Positions 33,551 to 44,697 of a DNA stretch of 64,000 bases are shown here, piece after piece. The position numbers and the translations under genes are program-made. A model generated the notes under the pieces. It made no database searches and had not been told where the DNA came from. It saw only the letters and a list, made by a program, of their open reading frames with translations. The DNA comes from Meghimatium bilineatum (Eukaryota > Mollusca > Gastropoda > Stylommatophora > Philomycidae): assembly GCA_034231615.1 (NCBI GenBank), contig CM067311.1:11542660-11606659 (forward strand), read 5' to 3'. Numbering within the stretch: the first letter of the stretch is position 1; every line of letters starts with the position of its first letter.

Positions 33551-34243
33551 ATCAGAGTGTGTGTGAGAGAGACAAATATCAGAGTGTGTGAGAGAGACAA
33601 ATATCAGAGTGTGTGTGAGAGAGACAAATATCAGAGTGTGTGAGAGAGACAAATATCAGAGTGTGTGTGAGAGAGAGACAAATATCAGAGTGTGTGTGAG
33701 AGAGACAAATATCAGAGTGTGTGAGAGAGACAAATATCAGAGTGTGTGTGAGAGAGACAAATATCAGAGTGTGTGTGAGAGAGAGTGTGTGAGAGAAACA
33801 AATATCAGAGTGTGTGAGAGAGACAAATATCAGTGTGTGTGAGAGAGAGAGACAAATATCAGAGTGTGTGTGTGTGAGAGAGACAAATATCAGAGTGTGT
33901 GTGAGAGAGACAAATATCAGAGTGTGTGAGAGAGACAAATATCAGAGTGTGTGTGAGAGAGAGACAAATATCAGTGTGTGTGTGTGTGAGAGAGAGACAA
34001 ATATCAGAGTGTGTGTGAGAGAGACAAATATCAGAGTGTGTGTGTGAGAGAGACAAATATCAGAGTGTGTGTGTGAGAAAGACAAATATCAGTGTGTGTG
34101 AGAGAGAGACAGATATCAGAGTGTGTGTGAGAGAGACAAATATCAGAGTGTGTGTGAGAGACAAATATCAGAGTGTGTGTGAGAGACAAATATCAGTGTG
34201 TGTGTGTGAGAGAGACAAATATCAGAGTGTGTGAGAGAGAGAC
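33551..34243. repeat. 27-bp minisatellite, about 25 copies
   Basis: Unit GAGAGAGACAAATATCAGAG plus TGTGTGT. The flanking GA and GT stretches vary in length, consistent with slippage. All overlapping frames on both strands are repeat artefacts. Confidence 0.95.
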
Positions 34244-34309
34244 AAATACGGAATATTCGTTGCTTACTAATATCAGAACAAGAGAGCGCTTATTTCTTTG
34301 TCCATGTTA

Positions 34310-34525
34310 TGACTATGAGAAAGGAAAACATGTAGAACTATGAGAAAGGGCAGTCTGTATTACTATGAGAAAAGGTAGTCTGTAGAAATGATAGAAAATG
34401 AAGTCTGTAGAACTATGTCAAAAGGAAGTCTGTAGAACTATGAGAAAGGGAAGTATGTATAACTTTGAGAAAAGGGAGTATGTAGAAGTATGTAGAACTA
34501 TGAGAAAGGAAAGTCTGTAGAATGT
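34310..34525. repeat. About 25-bp tandem repeat, 9 copies
   Basis: Unit GTCTGTAGAACTATGAGAAA plus GGGAA with length variation. Bases 34530-34795 contain no recognised feature. Confidence 0.85.
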
Positions 34526-34799
34526 ATTTATAAAGGGAAAGACTGAAATATAAACAATATGATTGCGTGGAATAACATTGCTTTACATCATGGCATGACA
34601 AATAGTCATCAACGTCCCTGATACAAGTTACTGGAGTTAGTGAGTTGTGGAGCGTCATGATCAGTGTCGATAACCTGCGTGATGCTGGATAAATTGAAAC
34701 AGAATGGTAGTAAGAGATCTGACTACACTTTGAGTGTAGCACTGGACACCTCTAGATGGACATGTAGAAAGGTTAGCTCTTTCACATAGCTTTGTGCGT

Positions 34800-35470
34800 G
34801 ACATTGTATATACAGATGAAGAGGACATTGTGTACACAGATGAAGAGGACATTGTTTACACAGATGAAGAGGACATTGTTTACACAGATGAAGAGGACAT
34901 TGTTTACACAGATGAAGAGGACATTGTTTACACAGATGAAGAGGACATTGTGTACACAGATGAAGAGGACATTGTGTACACAGATGAAGAGGACATTGTG
35001 TACACAGATGAAGAGGACATTGTTTACACAGATGAAGAGGACATTGTTTACACAGATGAAGAGGACATTGTTTACACAGATGAAGAGGACATTGTTTACA
35101 CAGATGAAGAGGACATTGTTTACACAGATGAAGAGGACATTGTGTACACAGATGAATGAGACATTGTGTACACAGATGAAGGGGACATTGTGTACACAGA
35201 TGAAGAGAACATTGTGTACACAGATGAAGGGGACATTGTGTACACAGATGAAGACTTTGTGTACACAGATGAAGACTTTGTGTACACAGATGAAGAAGAC
35301 TTTTTACACATATGAAGAGGGCATTGTGTACATAGATGAAGACTTTGTGTACACAGATGAAGACTTTGTGTACACAGATGAAGACTTTGTGTACACAGAT
35401 GAAGACTTTGTGTACACAGATGAAGACTTTGTGTACACAGATGAAGACCTTTTGTACAAAGATGAAGAGG
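34800..35470. repeat. 24/21-bp minisatellite, about 29 copies
   Basis: The first two thirds repeat GACATTGTGTACACAGATGA plus AGAG (24 bp); the last third repeats a 21-bp form GACTTTGTGTACACAGATGA plus A. Both periods are multiples of three, so long frames open in several phases: DEEDIVYT (plus), MKRTLCTQ (plus) and a 251-codon frame (minus). None has outside coding sequence, introns or a family match. I treat all as artefacts. Confidence 0.92.
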
Positions 35471-35479
35471 CATAGCATA

Positions 35480-37065
35480 CGATAGACATAGGTATATAGG
35501 TCCTAAATATAATTTTACTACAGGCTTGTGTTCAGAATCCGAATTATAAATAATAGGCTATATTAGCTTGTACTTTTAACAAAGAACAAATTAGAAATAA
35601 GACAAAATAATTAACTCCTACCGTTAACGGCAAGTGTGAATATTCTGACCATCTTGGGATACACAATAGACAAAGTCAAAATAATTTGCCGGTACCTGTA
35701 AGTTCTAATGTTATTATTGTGCTGAATGTTTGCACTACATAAGAACAAGAAGAATAAATGAAATTTCTCCCTTACCTGTATAAGAATTGCTTGTTCTTAT
35801 GAATATTTGTATGTGCTAAGATATCCAGCGCAGGTGAGTTCACAGGTAGGCTACATCAGGTGTGACCATGTCCGGATGATAGTGTGTGATCACATGAAAT
35901 ACATTAGATATTGCAGAATAAACTAATCAATGTCGAAGCTATGTGGATGTATTGTAGATTTGGCTTCAGCTAACCCATGATTGCTAGTAATCGAACAGTT
36001 GAACATAAGTCATGTGAAGAATTGGAATAATTAATCGAATTCCTTGATCGAACTAATCACCCAGGTGTATATCAGTATCTACCTATGAATTTAAGGTAAA
36101 GTTATGAAATCAAAATATCAACACACGGGAAGAAAATAATCAATATTTAGCGATCATTAACTACACGTTAACAAGATATTCATCTGAGTATAAGTTAACA
36201 TCAAATTATCTGAACTTTAACAATACGATACAATATGTCGTTGGGACATATCCATGGAACATATACGCTTACACTTATTTACTGAACCCTAACACTGACA
36301 GTAAATATAGTTTGAACCGCACAACTATCACGGACATGTAGATGTAAAACTCCGATAGAATGGGGGGCCTGTGACAGCCGGGGACTGTACTACTAGTTTA
36401 AGCTCTCGTTAGCGATTCACAGCAGTCGCCAGTCAGCTCAATGGAGAAAACGTTGAACCGAAACATAGCGTTCTCATTCGCTGCCTATCAAGCGACTACA
36501 CTTCCCGTCTCCGGCCTCTTCACCTACTGTTCTGCGGATCTGTTATGATATTCAGCGCGACCTTTCTCTTACCGCGCATTCACAGAACAAGGCGGCATCT
36601 TTATCATTTTTTTTCCAGTCTGTGCTACGGGGATTATATTTATTCACGTGTCTAATTTGATATGAAATGAGAATACTACTGCAAGGACTATTCAGGTTTA
36701 GGTCTGTTTCAAAGTAGGATTAAACATCTGTACTAGCCCCCATACTTGTTGGATATAACTCACATATTTTATAGATCGACAGATTTTCAGAAACGCAGGT
36801 TATAAATTATACCGTCTCAGTAATCATACAACAGAACAGGTAATCTATGAGGTAGTGAACTTGTCTCACAATCCTCAAACTGACGGGTCTTGAACCATGT
36901 TGAAGGGCTGCTAGATATGTTATGTACAATGTGGTACATGTTAATGTATTCAAACCAAGTGATGGCCATGTATTGAAGGGGTTCTCATCGTAGACCATAG
37001 GCTCCATGGAAACAGCAGTGTTTCTGTATAAGTTACACATTTGAAATTAGTTAGCCAAGGATAAT
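35480..37065. other. Low-repeat stretch, possible host sequence
   Basis: About 1.6 kb without obvious repeats. Bases 36360-36620 are more GC-rich than the surroundings and end with TTTTTTTTCCAG followed by TCTGTGC, which looks like a splice acceptor, but no adjoining frame gives a recognisable protein. If the window contains part of a host gene or its promoter, this is a candidate location. That is inference only. Confidence 0.3.
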
Positions 37066-37067
37066 TA

Positions 37068-37350
37068 TTCTTCTTCTTCAGCGTTCGTTCTCAAACTTCT
37101 GCAGATTAGCAGGATGTAGTCCGGAGAACGGAATGCATTGGGTCATGGTTTACAGCATTGCATTGATATCTACGGATTTCGGCCTGACACATCCGACTTC
37201 AGCATGGCTTTGGGTCACTGACCTTATATGGGATGGGACATTCAACGCCATCCCATAACCTCCTTAGTCGCCTCTTATGACATGCATGGAAGATAAACAG
37301 TGTTGCTATTCTTTGCTCCCGTCTCGGGCCCAGATGACACTGGCGCGGGA
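37068..37350 (-). mobile_element. SINE-A, near full length
   Basis: CTTCTTCTTCAGCGTTCGTT, GCAGATTAGCAGGATGTAGT, GACACATCCGACTTCAGCAT, CTCCTTAGTCGCCTCTTATG and CTATTCTTTGCTCCCG are all in the standard order. The outer end is slightly decayed (CCCAGATGACACTGGCG). Possible short duplication ATTATTC at both edges. Confidence 0.85.
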
Positions 37351-37482
37351 TTATTCTAATAGGAGGTCACAGAGAGAGAATTATTTGAACAAGTTGAAAT
37401 CAAATAACTAGTAACAAATATTGTAGAACTCTATTTGTAAATCCTTAATGGGGCAATGAATAACTTCGTCATGGCATGGTTG

Positions 37483-37735
37483 TTGTCACGTGACGTATTC
37501 CTTCCAGAACGTTGTCTTCCCAATGAATTCTCTGAACCTCTCTCTGTCTTGGACGAAGTGGCTTGCATTTTCTAGCGATGTATTCATGTTATCTTTAATG
37601 TCGTCAGTCCATCGTCTTCTTGGTCTGCCCTTTCTCCTCCCCCAGATACTCTTCCCTCCATTATTTGTCTTTCTAAACAGTTGTGTCTCCTTATATGACC
37701 AAACAGGCGTAGTTTTCTTTTTGTTATTGTGTTTA
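37483..37735 (-). pseudogene. LINE-V ORF2 C-terminal relic
   Basis: Complement of the 25225-25480 copy: TTCCAGAACGTTGTCTTCCC, TCTCTCTGTCTTGGACGAAG, CATCGTCTTCTTGGTCTGCC and AACAGTTGTGTCTCCTTATA. It encodes, with errors, the MEGRVxGGGRKGRPRRRW signature in minus sense. Confidence 0.78.
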
Positions 37736-37984
37736 GTAACTAACAGGGTAACTAGTAATCAGATAACAAGTAACAGATATTGAAGAAATTATTGAGTAAC
37801 GTCTTAATGGAATAACTTCATCATGGCAGGCAACGTTGAAGAAATTTGGTACACAACAAATGATCTTTTGAACAGACTGATTAACGAGACATAACTCCGT
37901 AAACTAGATCGAGGTTCAAGATAAATAGGTGTCGTTTGTATTTGCTCATGGCCGTTGATACATCTTTGGTACAAATTCGCGGGG

Positions 37985-38215
37985 GGGGGGGGGGGATGGT
38001 TTACCTAAAAACATAGTTTCCTTATTTTCGTATTTCTAGCAATTCATTCTCATTTACTTTTTTTTTAATGTGAAATCTATTAGGGGGGTGGAGGGGGAGA
38101 GAGAAGACAGATATCCAGTTTATGGCTTGAGTCCTAGTACTAAATATCATTTTCAGATTCCCCAAAGGGCAGGAGTTTTAAAATGTGTCAGCTGCTTCCT
38201 TATCTACGGTCCTGT
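37985..38215 (+). repeat. Dispersed repeat related to 27325-27510
   Basis: Begins near a G run (37981-37994) and ends CTTATCTACGGTCCTG, as at 27500. Weak relationship; reported for completeness. Confidence 0.35.
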
Positions 38216-38317
38216 ATACATGGTACAATGAGACTAGACCTATGGGAGGTCTAAAACTCAATGTTAGGTCTAATGGGAGGTCTTAAACTCAAAATCTGTT
38301 AAAAAGCCAGTCAACTA

Positions 38318-38458
38318 AAGTCTCAATCAATTAAACCACTCTCAATTAAAACCACTCTCAATTAAAATACTCTCGATTAAAGCCAGTCAACTAAAGCCCC
38401 AATCAATTAAAACCACTATCGATTGAAACCACTCTCAATAAAAACCACACTCAATTAC
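38318..38458. repeat. About 17-bp degenerate tandem repeat
   Basis: CACTCTCAATTAAAACCA-type units, about eight, with AAGTCTCAATCAATT variants. Confidence 0.8.
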
Positions 38459-38484
38459 ATTTGGATAGTTTTCATCAAATCAAA

Positions 38485-38760
38485 ATTATCCTCAGCTCTC
38501 CGGGTGGAACCAGCTGATCATTGTCGGATTTAGTATTTATATAAGAATGCTACACCGCCTATACCACAAGTATATGATCGACGAACAGACTTGTGTATCT
38601 GTGGTACCAGCCACATGACAACCAAACACTTGTTGCAAACCTGCCTACTTACAATGAAGAATGGAGAAGCACTTAACCATGCTCTGTTCCATTCATGGAC
38701 ATACTCTGCAGCACTGCTGGGAGCTTGGGTTTGACTGCCACATTTGCCAGAATCAACAAT
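38485..38760 (+). pseudogene. LINE C-terminal zinc-ribbon relic
   Basis: Reads ATPPIPQVYDRRTDLCICGT, then SHMTTKHLLQTCLLTMKNGE and ALLGAWV before a stop. The CxCG...HLL..C pattern is known from the C-terminus of jockey/LOA-type LINE proteins. Upstream sequence (SSALRVEPADHC) is frame-broken. It differs from the relics at 3600 and 44184, so it is probably a separate family. Confidence 0.65.
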
Positions 38761-39059
38761 GTCGAAGTCTGAAAAGTGAACGTAAAGAGCAATAACTTAC
38801 ATAACGACATTGATTGTCTAAACGTCAGTCGAACTGTTTGTTCTGTTAGTGGTTGGAGTATTTTATGAAGTCTGTGCTGAGAGAGTTACCTTTAATTTTG
38901 TATCTGGTACGTGTATGCTAGGGAAAATGAAAGGACAGAGTGGCCACAGGAACACGTGGCAGTTTAATGAACCGTATGACAATTTTGAAGGTGATGGATC
39001 AGTTGGAAGATGTGGGGTGATATATCTTCTTCTATATCTATGGCTAGAATACAGGATTA

Positions 39060-39235
39060 CTACACAGACAAGATGGATGCAAAGTCAAGGGCAGACCTCG
39101 AAAACGATGGATTAAAGAAATATAAAAAGTCAACGAAAACATACATATATGAAGCACACAAAACACAAAAAAGCATCTCCATAGAACTGTTCTACCCCAT
39201 CCCTGCAAGGCATAAATGAGTATAAAGCATAACGA
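39060..39235 (+). pseudogene. LINE-Y ORF2 C-terminal relic
   Basis: DGCKVKGRPRKRWIKEI, a stop, then HLHRTVLPHPCKA in one frame and IELFYPIPARHK in another, ending at a stop. It matches the tail of 18843-19130. Confidence 0.68.
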
Positions 39236-39337
39236 AACATAAAGTAAAGAATACAGGATTCGATGCGAAGAGCAGAATTGCAAGAAACGAGCGGCATCAT
39301 CATCATGTAGCCTATCCTGAACATGATATAAAAGTTA

Positions 39338-39730
39338 TCACAGTCTTTCGAAACTTCTGTCTATCTTGAGCCAGAGTTTTCCTGCTTCTGTTAATGTCAT
39401 GTTCAGGTGGTCTTTGATATCTTGTGTCCATCTTCTTCTTGGTCTGCCTCTTGTTCGTGATCCTGACATCATCCCCTCCATTATGGTTTTCTCTAGGCTA
39501 TCATGACGTTTGATATGGCCAAAATATTGCAGTTTTCTGAAAAGAACCATGCTGTTTAACCAGTTTTCTTTTACATTAATTTCTATGAGGATGGCTACTT
39601 TGGCGATCTTTTTGGTCAATGGTATTCTGATGATTATTCGGTAACATTTTTTTTCAAATGCTGCTATTTTATTTTTCACGAGCGGCATATAGAAATCAAG
39701 AAAAACACTGAAGATGACGTTATTTACCAA
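39338..39730 (-). pseudogene. LINE ORF2 C-terminus, 130-codon open frame
   Basis: An unbroken minus-strand frame: residues 22-40 contain IAAFEKKCYRIIIRI, then KLQYFGHIKRHDSLEKTIME at about 67-86, and GRPRRRWTQDIKDHLNMTL at about 94-112, ending in a stop at 39338. This is the expected order for the ORF2 C-terminus and is related to LINE-V and LINE-X. The upstream RT core is absent, so the ATG is incidental and the element is 5'-truncated. The open frame suggests a younger insertion than its neighbours. Confidence 0.82.
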
Positions 39731-39892
39731 ATGCTAAAGAACATTTTGTATATTTTATTGGAGCATCTATGGCCATGGTTGAAGTGTCATGATGGTGATC
39801 TGACGTCTAACAAGCTAGCTATTTCCTAAAAAACAGCATACAGCCTAACAATGCTTAAGAGGTGACCGCGTCCTCAATAGGATATGCAGTAA

Positions 39893-40062
39893 GCTTGCCG
39901 AAGACGGATGCGGCGGGCCATTTGCGCAAATAAAACGGCGTCACAACGCATTTCCATTTTCTGGACTACATCCTACTGGAAATCTAGTAGGACCATGGTC
40001 CTGCTACAATGGAGATTCAGCGGACGTTTGAGAATGAACGCTGACAAAGAAGAAGAATAGGT
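39893..40062 (+). mobile_element. SINE-B copy
   Basis: GCTTGCCGAAGACGGATGCG, GCGCAAATAAAACGGCGTC, TCTGGACTACATCCTACTGG, CATGGTCCTGCTACAATGGA and TTTGAGAATGAACGCTGACA, with an AAGAAGAAGAA tail. It gives the clearest picture of the SINE-B 5' end (GCCGAAGACGG). Bases 40062-40770 hold no other feature. Confidence 0.75.
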
Positions 40063-40774
40063 TCAGTAAGTTGCACATACTTTCTGAGGGATCCAGAAGT
40101 ACAAATGTCTGCCGTGGCGTTTGAACTTGGCACCTTTACTATACTCGACACTCTATGTAAAACTCCACAACACAGCAGGACATAATAATGTAATATGCAC
40201 AATAGAAAAGATAATTGCCTTGCGGATACTTGTAAAACGTCTTGAAATGGCGCGGATCGCCAAATTGCCTGAGAGGACATATGAAACGTGTGTTTAACAG
40301 CAGAGTTACCAAAACCATCAGCAATTATACTCTGTCCCATTTGCTAAATGCAGATAAGCACCTATAGGTCTGCAGAAAATCAGTTCAGTTAATTAAGCTG
40401 TGATTACAGAAAACAGATGTCAAAACGATTATAACCTCGAGAATTTAGCTGTTTCTTTGGTTGGGCTAATATCCATGAGTTTATCTTAAGCTTGGATGTT
40501 AGCACCCGGCGCGTATTTTTTAAATCAGTAAATTTGAAGTAAGATACGTTTTTTATAGTGCACACTTTGAGGTTAATAGTGCAGTAATAAGCATGCGAGA
40601 TGAGGTACTTGAGAAAAGTAATCAACGCTACACGAATGTAGATATAATAATAAACACAGACACGGCTGTAGAACCATGTCTGCGGTATGTTGAGGGGGAT
40701 AAAATTATTTGTGAAGACCATACTGTTACAATGTAGAATGAAGCACAGTCTACTATATTCTTCTTCGTCTGTAT

Positions 40775-40990
40775 GCGTTGCGCAGTAGGCTAGTTGATAG
40801 TGAGATTGCTTGCTATGACCGGGTTACACCGTGCAAGTTTGAAACCATGTTAGGATGGGGAAAAAATTTCCGGGTTGTGATTTCTTGCTTGACACGACCA
40901 CTCCTCCAGTCGATTCAGCTATAAATGAGTACTTGACGCATGAGTTAGGAGAGGTAACCACAGCAAGGAAGGGAACTGTCCAGCCTATCT
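40775..40990 (+). mobile_element. tRNA-like SINE
   Basis: The head GCGCAGTAGGCTAGTTGATA, GTGAGATTGC and GTGCAAGTTTGAAACC resembles a tRNA with an A box (TAGGCTAGTTG) and a B box (AAGTTTGAAACC) about 45 bp apart. The body contains GATTTCTTGCTTGACACGAC and GATTCAGCTATAAATGAGTA, a block I recall as conserved in SINEs of marine invertebrates (memory, not checked). It ends AGGAGAGGTAACC about 50 bp before the 1.33 kb element. Confidence 0.65.
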
Positions 40991-41038
40991 AATAGTTGCT
41001 GCGGCTTAGTACATGAAGAGTTATTATCATCCCCGACG

Positions 41039-42367
41039 GCGGCGTGCAAAGGAAACGCATTGCTCTAGGCGGACCAGGGTTAGCAGATAACCAAGATCCC
41101 AAATGTACCTCCAAGGGTGCACACTGGAAACAGAAATATAGCAGCTCGAGCTGATTCTGACCAGATCTTTTGGGGATCGTGTCCGAGAATGTGGAGGTAG
41201 CAGATGGAAAGAGATTTGACTGCACAAGAGACAGACAATATCTCCGACACCACCAGCATCATCACATATAGCGACACTGTCGACATACAGTAAAGCTAGT
41301 TAGTCCAGTCCGAACATTGGAGGGGCGGCCAATGTAAAATGCACGTAAAGGTAGGTGCATGGCGAGAGACAAATAGATTTCATACTGAGTACAATGAAAC
41401 AATGAAAGGGCAGAACAGCGCTAGAGAGCAGCGCGAACTTCAAATAGAAAGTGAAAAGTCCCTAGGAAAGGGGAACTACAAGCTCCGTCAGCTCGAGACG
41501 AGCTTCTAGTTACCTGTGTTCCTTACAGGCAGAGACCCAGACCCATTCATTGGCGTTTGGTAAAGCAATAAGACCTAATCCAACTCTAATGTCGAGACTT
41601 CCTAAACCGGAAATATGCTCGCGAAGAGAAAGGGTTCTGTACCCGATGGGCTTAGGCAAGAAAGGGACAACGATGGTAGTCCAGGCTCAACTCTACTGTC
41701 AAGGTTTCCTATACCGGAAGTACATTTGCAGAGAGAAATGGTTCCGTTCCCGATGGGCTCAAGCACAAAAGGGACAACGATTTAGCCCTGGCCCAACTCT
41801 ACTGTCAGGTTTTCCTACACCGGAAATACACTTGAAGAGAGAAAGGGTTCAGTACCTGATGGGCTCAGGCACTATTGGGACAAGGACGCTCAGCTCGAGA
41901 ACGCCTTGCTCTCAAACGCGTGGTGTGAGACTCGAACTTGGACAAGGGGTACACGATGTCGGTGAATGACACCTCGGCTAAGAGGGCGAAAGAGCCAGGG
42001 TCCAACTCCTCTGTTGAGTTCTTCCCCTTATGGAACCAGGCTCACGGATGAGAAACGGTTCAGTACCCAATGGACACAGGCACAGCACGTCCAATTACAC
42101 GATGCAAGTTCATAGACAGTGGAACACCTCGTACGAGTCACACGAGCAAAAATCGTCTAGGCGAAGAGTCGCCACTACGCGTGCCTGGAGACAGATATAG
42201 AGGCTGTCACAGGCTAAGGGTAGCCCACCCGAATTGTCAAGGCATGCCGAAATCGGATGTGCTCGGCCTACAAGGCGCATAACGGTGGCACAACGTAATC
42301 ACGCTCCCGTCGGAAATCGCACGGACACCCGTGATGGTTACAATGGAGCGAACGCAAAACAAACAAA
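41039..42367 (+). mobile_element. 1.33 kb non-autonomous retroelement with 11-bp TSD
   Basis: Bounded by an exact 11-bp duplication CATCCCCGACG (41028-41038 and 42368-42378). It starts GCGGCGTGCAAAGGAAACGC and ends GCGAACGCAAAACAAACAAA. Visible parts: a unique 5' region of about 500 bp (CTGCACAAGAGACAGACAAT, CACTGTCGACATACAG); about three 106-bp internal repeats starting near 41601, 41708 and 41814, with a degraded fourth near 42000; and the SINE-D module (42241-42367). A 139-codon frame (41550-41969) spans the repeats; it has no known domain. GC content is clearly above that of the neighbourhood. No RT, so it must be mobilised in trans. Confidence 0.85.
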
Positions 42368-42456
42368 CATCCCCGACGTCAGGTTGCTGCCATGGAGCCT
42401 ATCTTCACTTTTATCCTGACACCACTTTCACATCAGATGGCCGGTACTTCATTGAG

Positions 42457-43692
42457 CTTGTTTGTTTGTTTTGCGTTCGCTCAATTGAAACCAGCACGGA
42501 TATCCGTGCGATATCCGCCGAGAGCGTGATAACGTTGTGCCACCGTTATGCGCCTTGTAGGCCTAGCACATCCGATTTTGGCATGCCTTGACAATCCGGG
42601 TGGGCTACCCTAGCCTGTTACAGCCTCAATATCTGTCTCCAGGCATCCATGTATGTGGTGACTCTTCGCCCAGACGATTTGTGCTCTCGTCTGTCTTGCA
42701 CGAGGTGTTCCACTGTCTATGAACTTGCCTCGTGTAATTGGACGTACTGTGCATGTGCACATCGGGTACTGAACCGTTTCTCATCCGTGAGCCTGCTTCC
42801 TTAAGGGGAAGAACTCATCGGAAGAGTTGGACGCTGGCTTTTTCGCCCTCTTAGCCGAGGTGTCATTCACCGACATCGTGTACCCCTTGTCCAAGTTCGA
42901 GTCTCACACCACGCGTTTGAGAGGAAGGTGTTCTCGAGCTGAGCGACCTTGTCCCAATAGCGCCTGCGCCCATCAGGTACTGAACCTTTTCTCTCTGCAA
43001 GTGTTTTTCCGGTATAGAAAATCTCGACAGTAGAGTTGGGCCAGGACTGCCATCGAGTTCCCTTTCTTGCCTAAGTCCATCGGGTACGGGACCCTATCTC
43101 TTCGCGAGCATATTTCCGGTTTAGGAAGGTTCGACGTTAAAGTTTGGTTAGGACTTCTTGCTTTTCCGAACGCCAATGATTGGGTCTGGGTCTCTGTCTG
43201 TAAGGAGCACAGGTAACTAGAAGCTCGTCTCGAGCTGACGGAGCTTGTAGTTCCCCTTTCCTATGGACTTTTCACTTTCTATTTGCAGTTTCTATTTGCT
43301 TTCTAGCGCTGTTGTGCCCTTTCATTGTTTCATTGTACTCAGTATGAAATCTATTTGTCTCTCGCCATGCATCTACCTTTACGTGCATTTTGCATTGGCC
43401 GCCCGTCCAATGTTCGGACTGGACTGACTAGCCTCACTGTATGTCGACAGTGTCGCTATATGTGGTGATGCTAGTGGTGTCGGAGATATTGTCTGTCTCT
43501 TGTGCAGTCAAATCTCTTTCCATCTGCTACCTCCACGTTCTCGGACACGATCCCCAAATTATTTGGCCAGAATTAGCTCGAGCTGCTGTATTTTTTTCTG
43601 TTTCCAGGGTTCACCGCGAGGAGGTACATTTGGGATCTTGGTTATCTGCTAACCCTGGGTCCGCCTAGAGCAATGCGTTCCCTATGCACCCC
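42457..43692 (-). mobile_element. 1.24 kb non-autonomous retroelement with 11-bp TSD
   Basis: Same element as 41039-42367 in opposite orientation, with its own exact 11-bp duplication ACTTCATTGAG (42446-42456 and 43693-43703). Both copies begin at the same 5' position, which suggests full length. By eye about nine bases in ten match over the 5' 500 bp. It has two rather than three 106-bp units, which accounts for most of the ~93 bp length difference. The frame equivalent to 41550-41969 is shortened (42973-43176). Confidence 0.85.
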
Positions 43693-43774
43693 ACTTCATT
43701 GAGATAAAAAAAAATAAGATAGCACAAGACAAAAAAGCATTTCAAATAATAATAAATATTCTATGAAATAGACT

Positions 43775-44178
43775 ACTATGGTTGGTTGTTTGCTGACCCA
43801 GCAGTCCATGGGCGCATGCCCTTTGATCCAAAAACTTGACGGAAGTCTGTGGATTTTCGGCCCACCGCGGGCAAGAATCAGAGAAGAACTATCACACCAC
43901 CAGGAAGGTAGGTTTCAACCTATTCACTGCTCCGAGCCACTGTAGCCAAAATAGGGTTCACTGTACTCATTCACCGCCACCAATTGACTATTGGTTATAT
44001 CGAACTTCTCTATTGCTCCAGGCATGCAACCAAATGTTCAAGTCATAAAGATTGTCACGTCCTTTGTGACTGTGTCTCTATGAAAGGCCTCCGCCATAGG
44101 AAAAAACAGTGCTGCCAGTACGCTCCTCACCAGTGCTACACAGTACAGCTCTGGTTCCCTCCCAAACACAGAGGGTGC
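43775..44178 (-). mobile_element. SINE-E copy
   Basis: Matches 54655-55035 in inverted orientation over its whole length: the tail GGTTGGTTGTTTGCTGACCC at left, CAGTCCATGGGCGCATGCCC, CGGAAGTCTGTGGATTTTCG, CCACCAATTGACTATTGGTT and TAGGAAAAAACAGTGCTGCC. No long intact frame. The ~60 bp 3' end is shared with the LINE relic at 3600-3905. Confidence 0.75.
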
Positions 44179-44183
44179 ATAAA

Positions 44184-44450
44184 CATATAAAAGCATACAG
44201 TTCACAACAAACCACAATTTTTAGACTTCGCACAGGACACTGTAGACTACAAGCACATCTCCACAAAATTAAGGCTGTCCAAACTGACCAATACCCATGT
44301 CAAAAGGGTACCCAGACTCCAGAATATATTCTACAGACATGCCCACTCTCTGATGACATGAGAACCAAAATATGGCCCCAAGAGACATATAAGAAGGTGA
44401 AGCTGTGGGGCAACCGTGAGGACCTCCTGCTGACGACTGATGTAAAGTAA
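44184..44450 (+). pseudogene. RNase H-type LINE C-terminal relic
   Basis: An open frame reads KHIKAYSSQQTTIFRLRTGH, CRLQAHLHKI, then YPCQKGTQTPEYILQTCPL, ending LLLTTDVK and a stop. RTGHxxLxxHL...CxxxxQTPEHILQxCP is a well-known C-terminal signature of jockey-like LINE proteins that follows an RNase H domain. Here the first Cys pair is reduced to a single Cys. The frame itself has no stop, but everything upstream is missing and a SINE-E abuts it. Confidence 0.78.
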
Positions 44451-44697
44451 CATCATTTTTGTCTAATAAATAATTCAACGGGAACTGGAGATGTTTTTTG
44501 AAGGATGTTGAAAACTTAATGAATAACTATGAAAACTAACGTAAAAATGTTCTCAGAGATGCTGGTGTGAAAAGACAAATTACAGAAAAAAATTAGAAGC
44601 AAACATTCACAATTTTTAATAAATAAATAATACATCACTTAGAGTTTTTAAAATAGAGACTTTGTCAAGAGACAAATGCAAAAGGAAATTTAAATTC

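Noticed and set aside
33551..34243. CRISPR-like array (regular short repeats)
   Set aside because: Units are directly adjacent with no unique spacers, and the DNA is clearly eukaryotic. The same applies to the other arrays, including 45710-51652.
34723..35478. 251-codon minus-strand and 227-codon plus-strand frames
   Set aside because: Both lie wholly inside a 24/21-bp array whose period is a multiple of three; frames in other phases are equally open and no flanking coding sequence exists.
40775..40850. A functional tRNA gene
   Set aside because: A and B box-like motifs are present but the cloverleaf stems do not pair well, and the sequence continues as a SINE body.
41039..43692. A single giant foldback transposon or inverted segmental duplication
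   Set aside because: Each arm has its own, different target duplication and a poly(AAAC) tail at the inner end, so two retrotransposition events explain it better.
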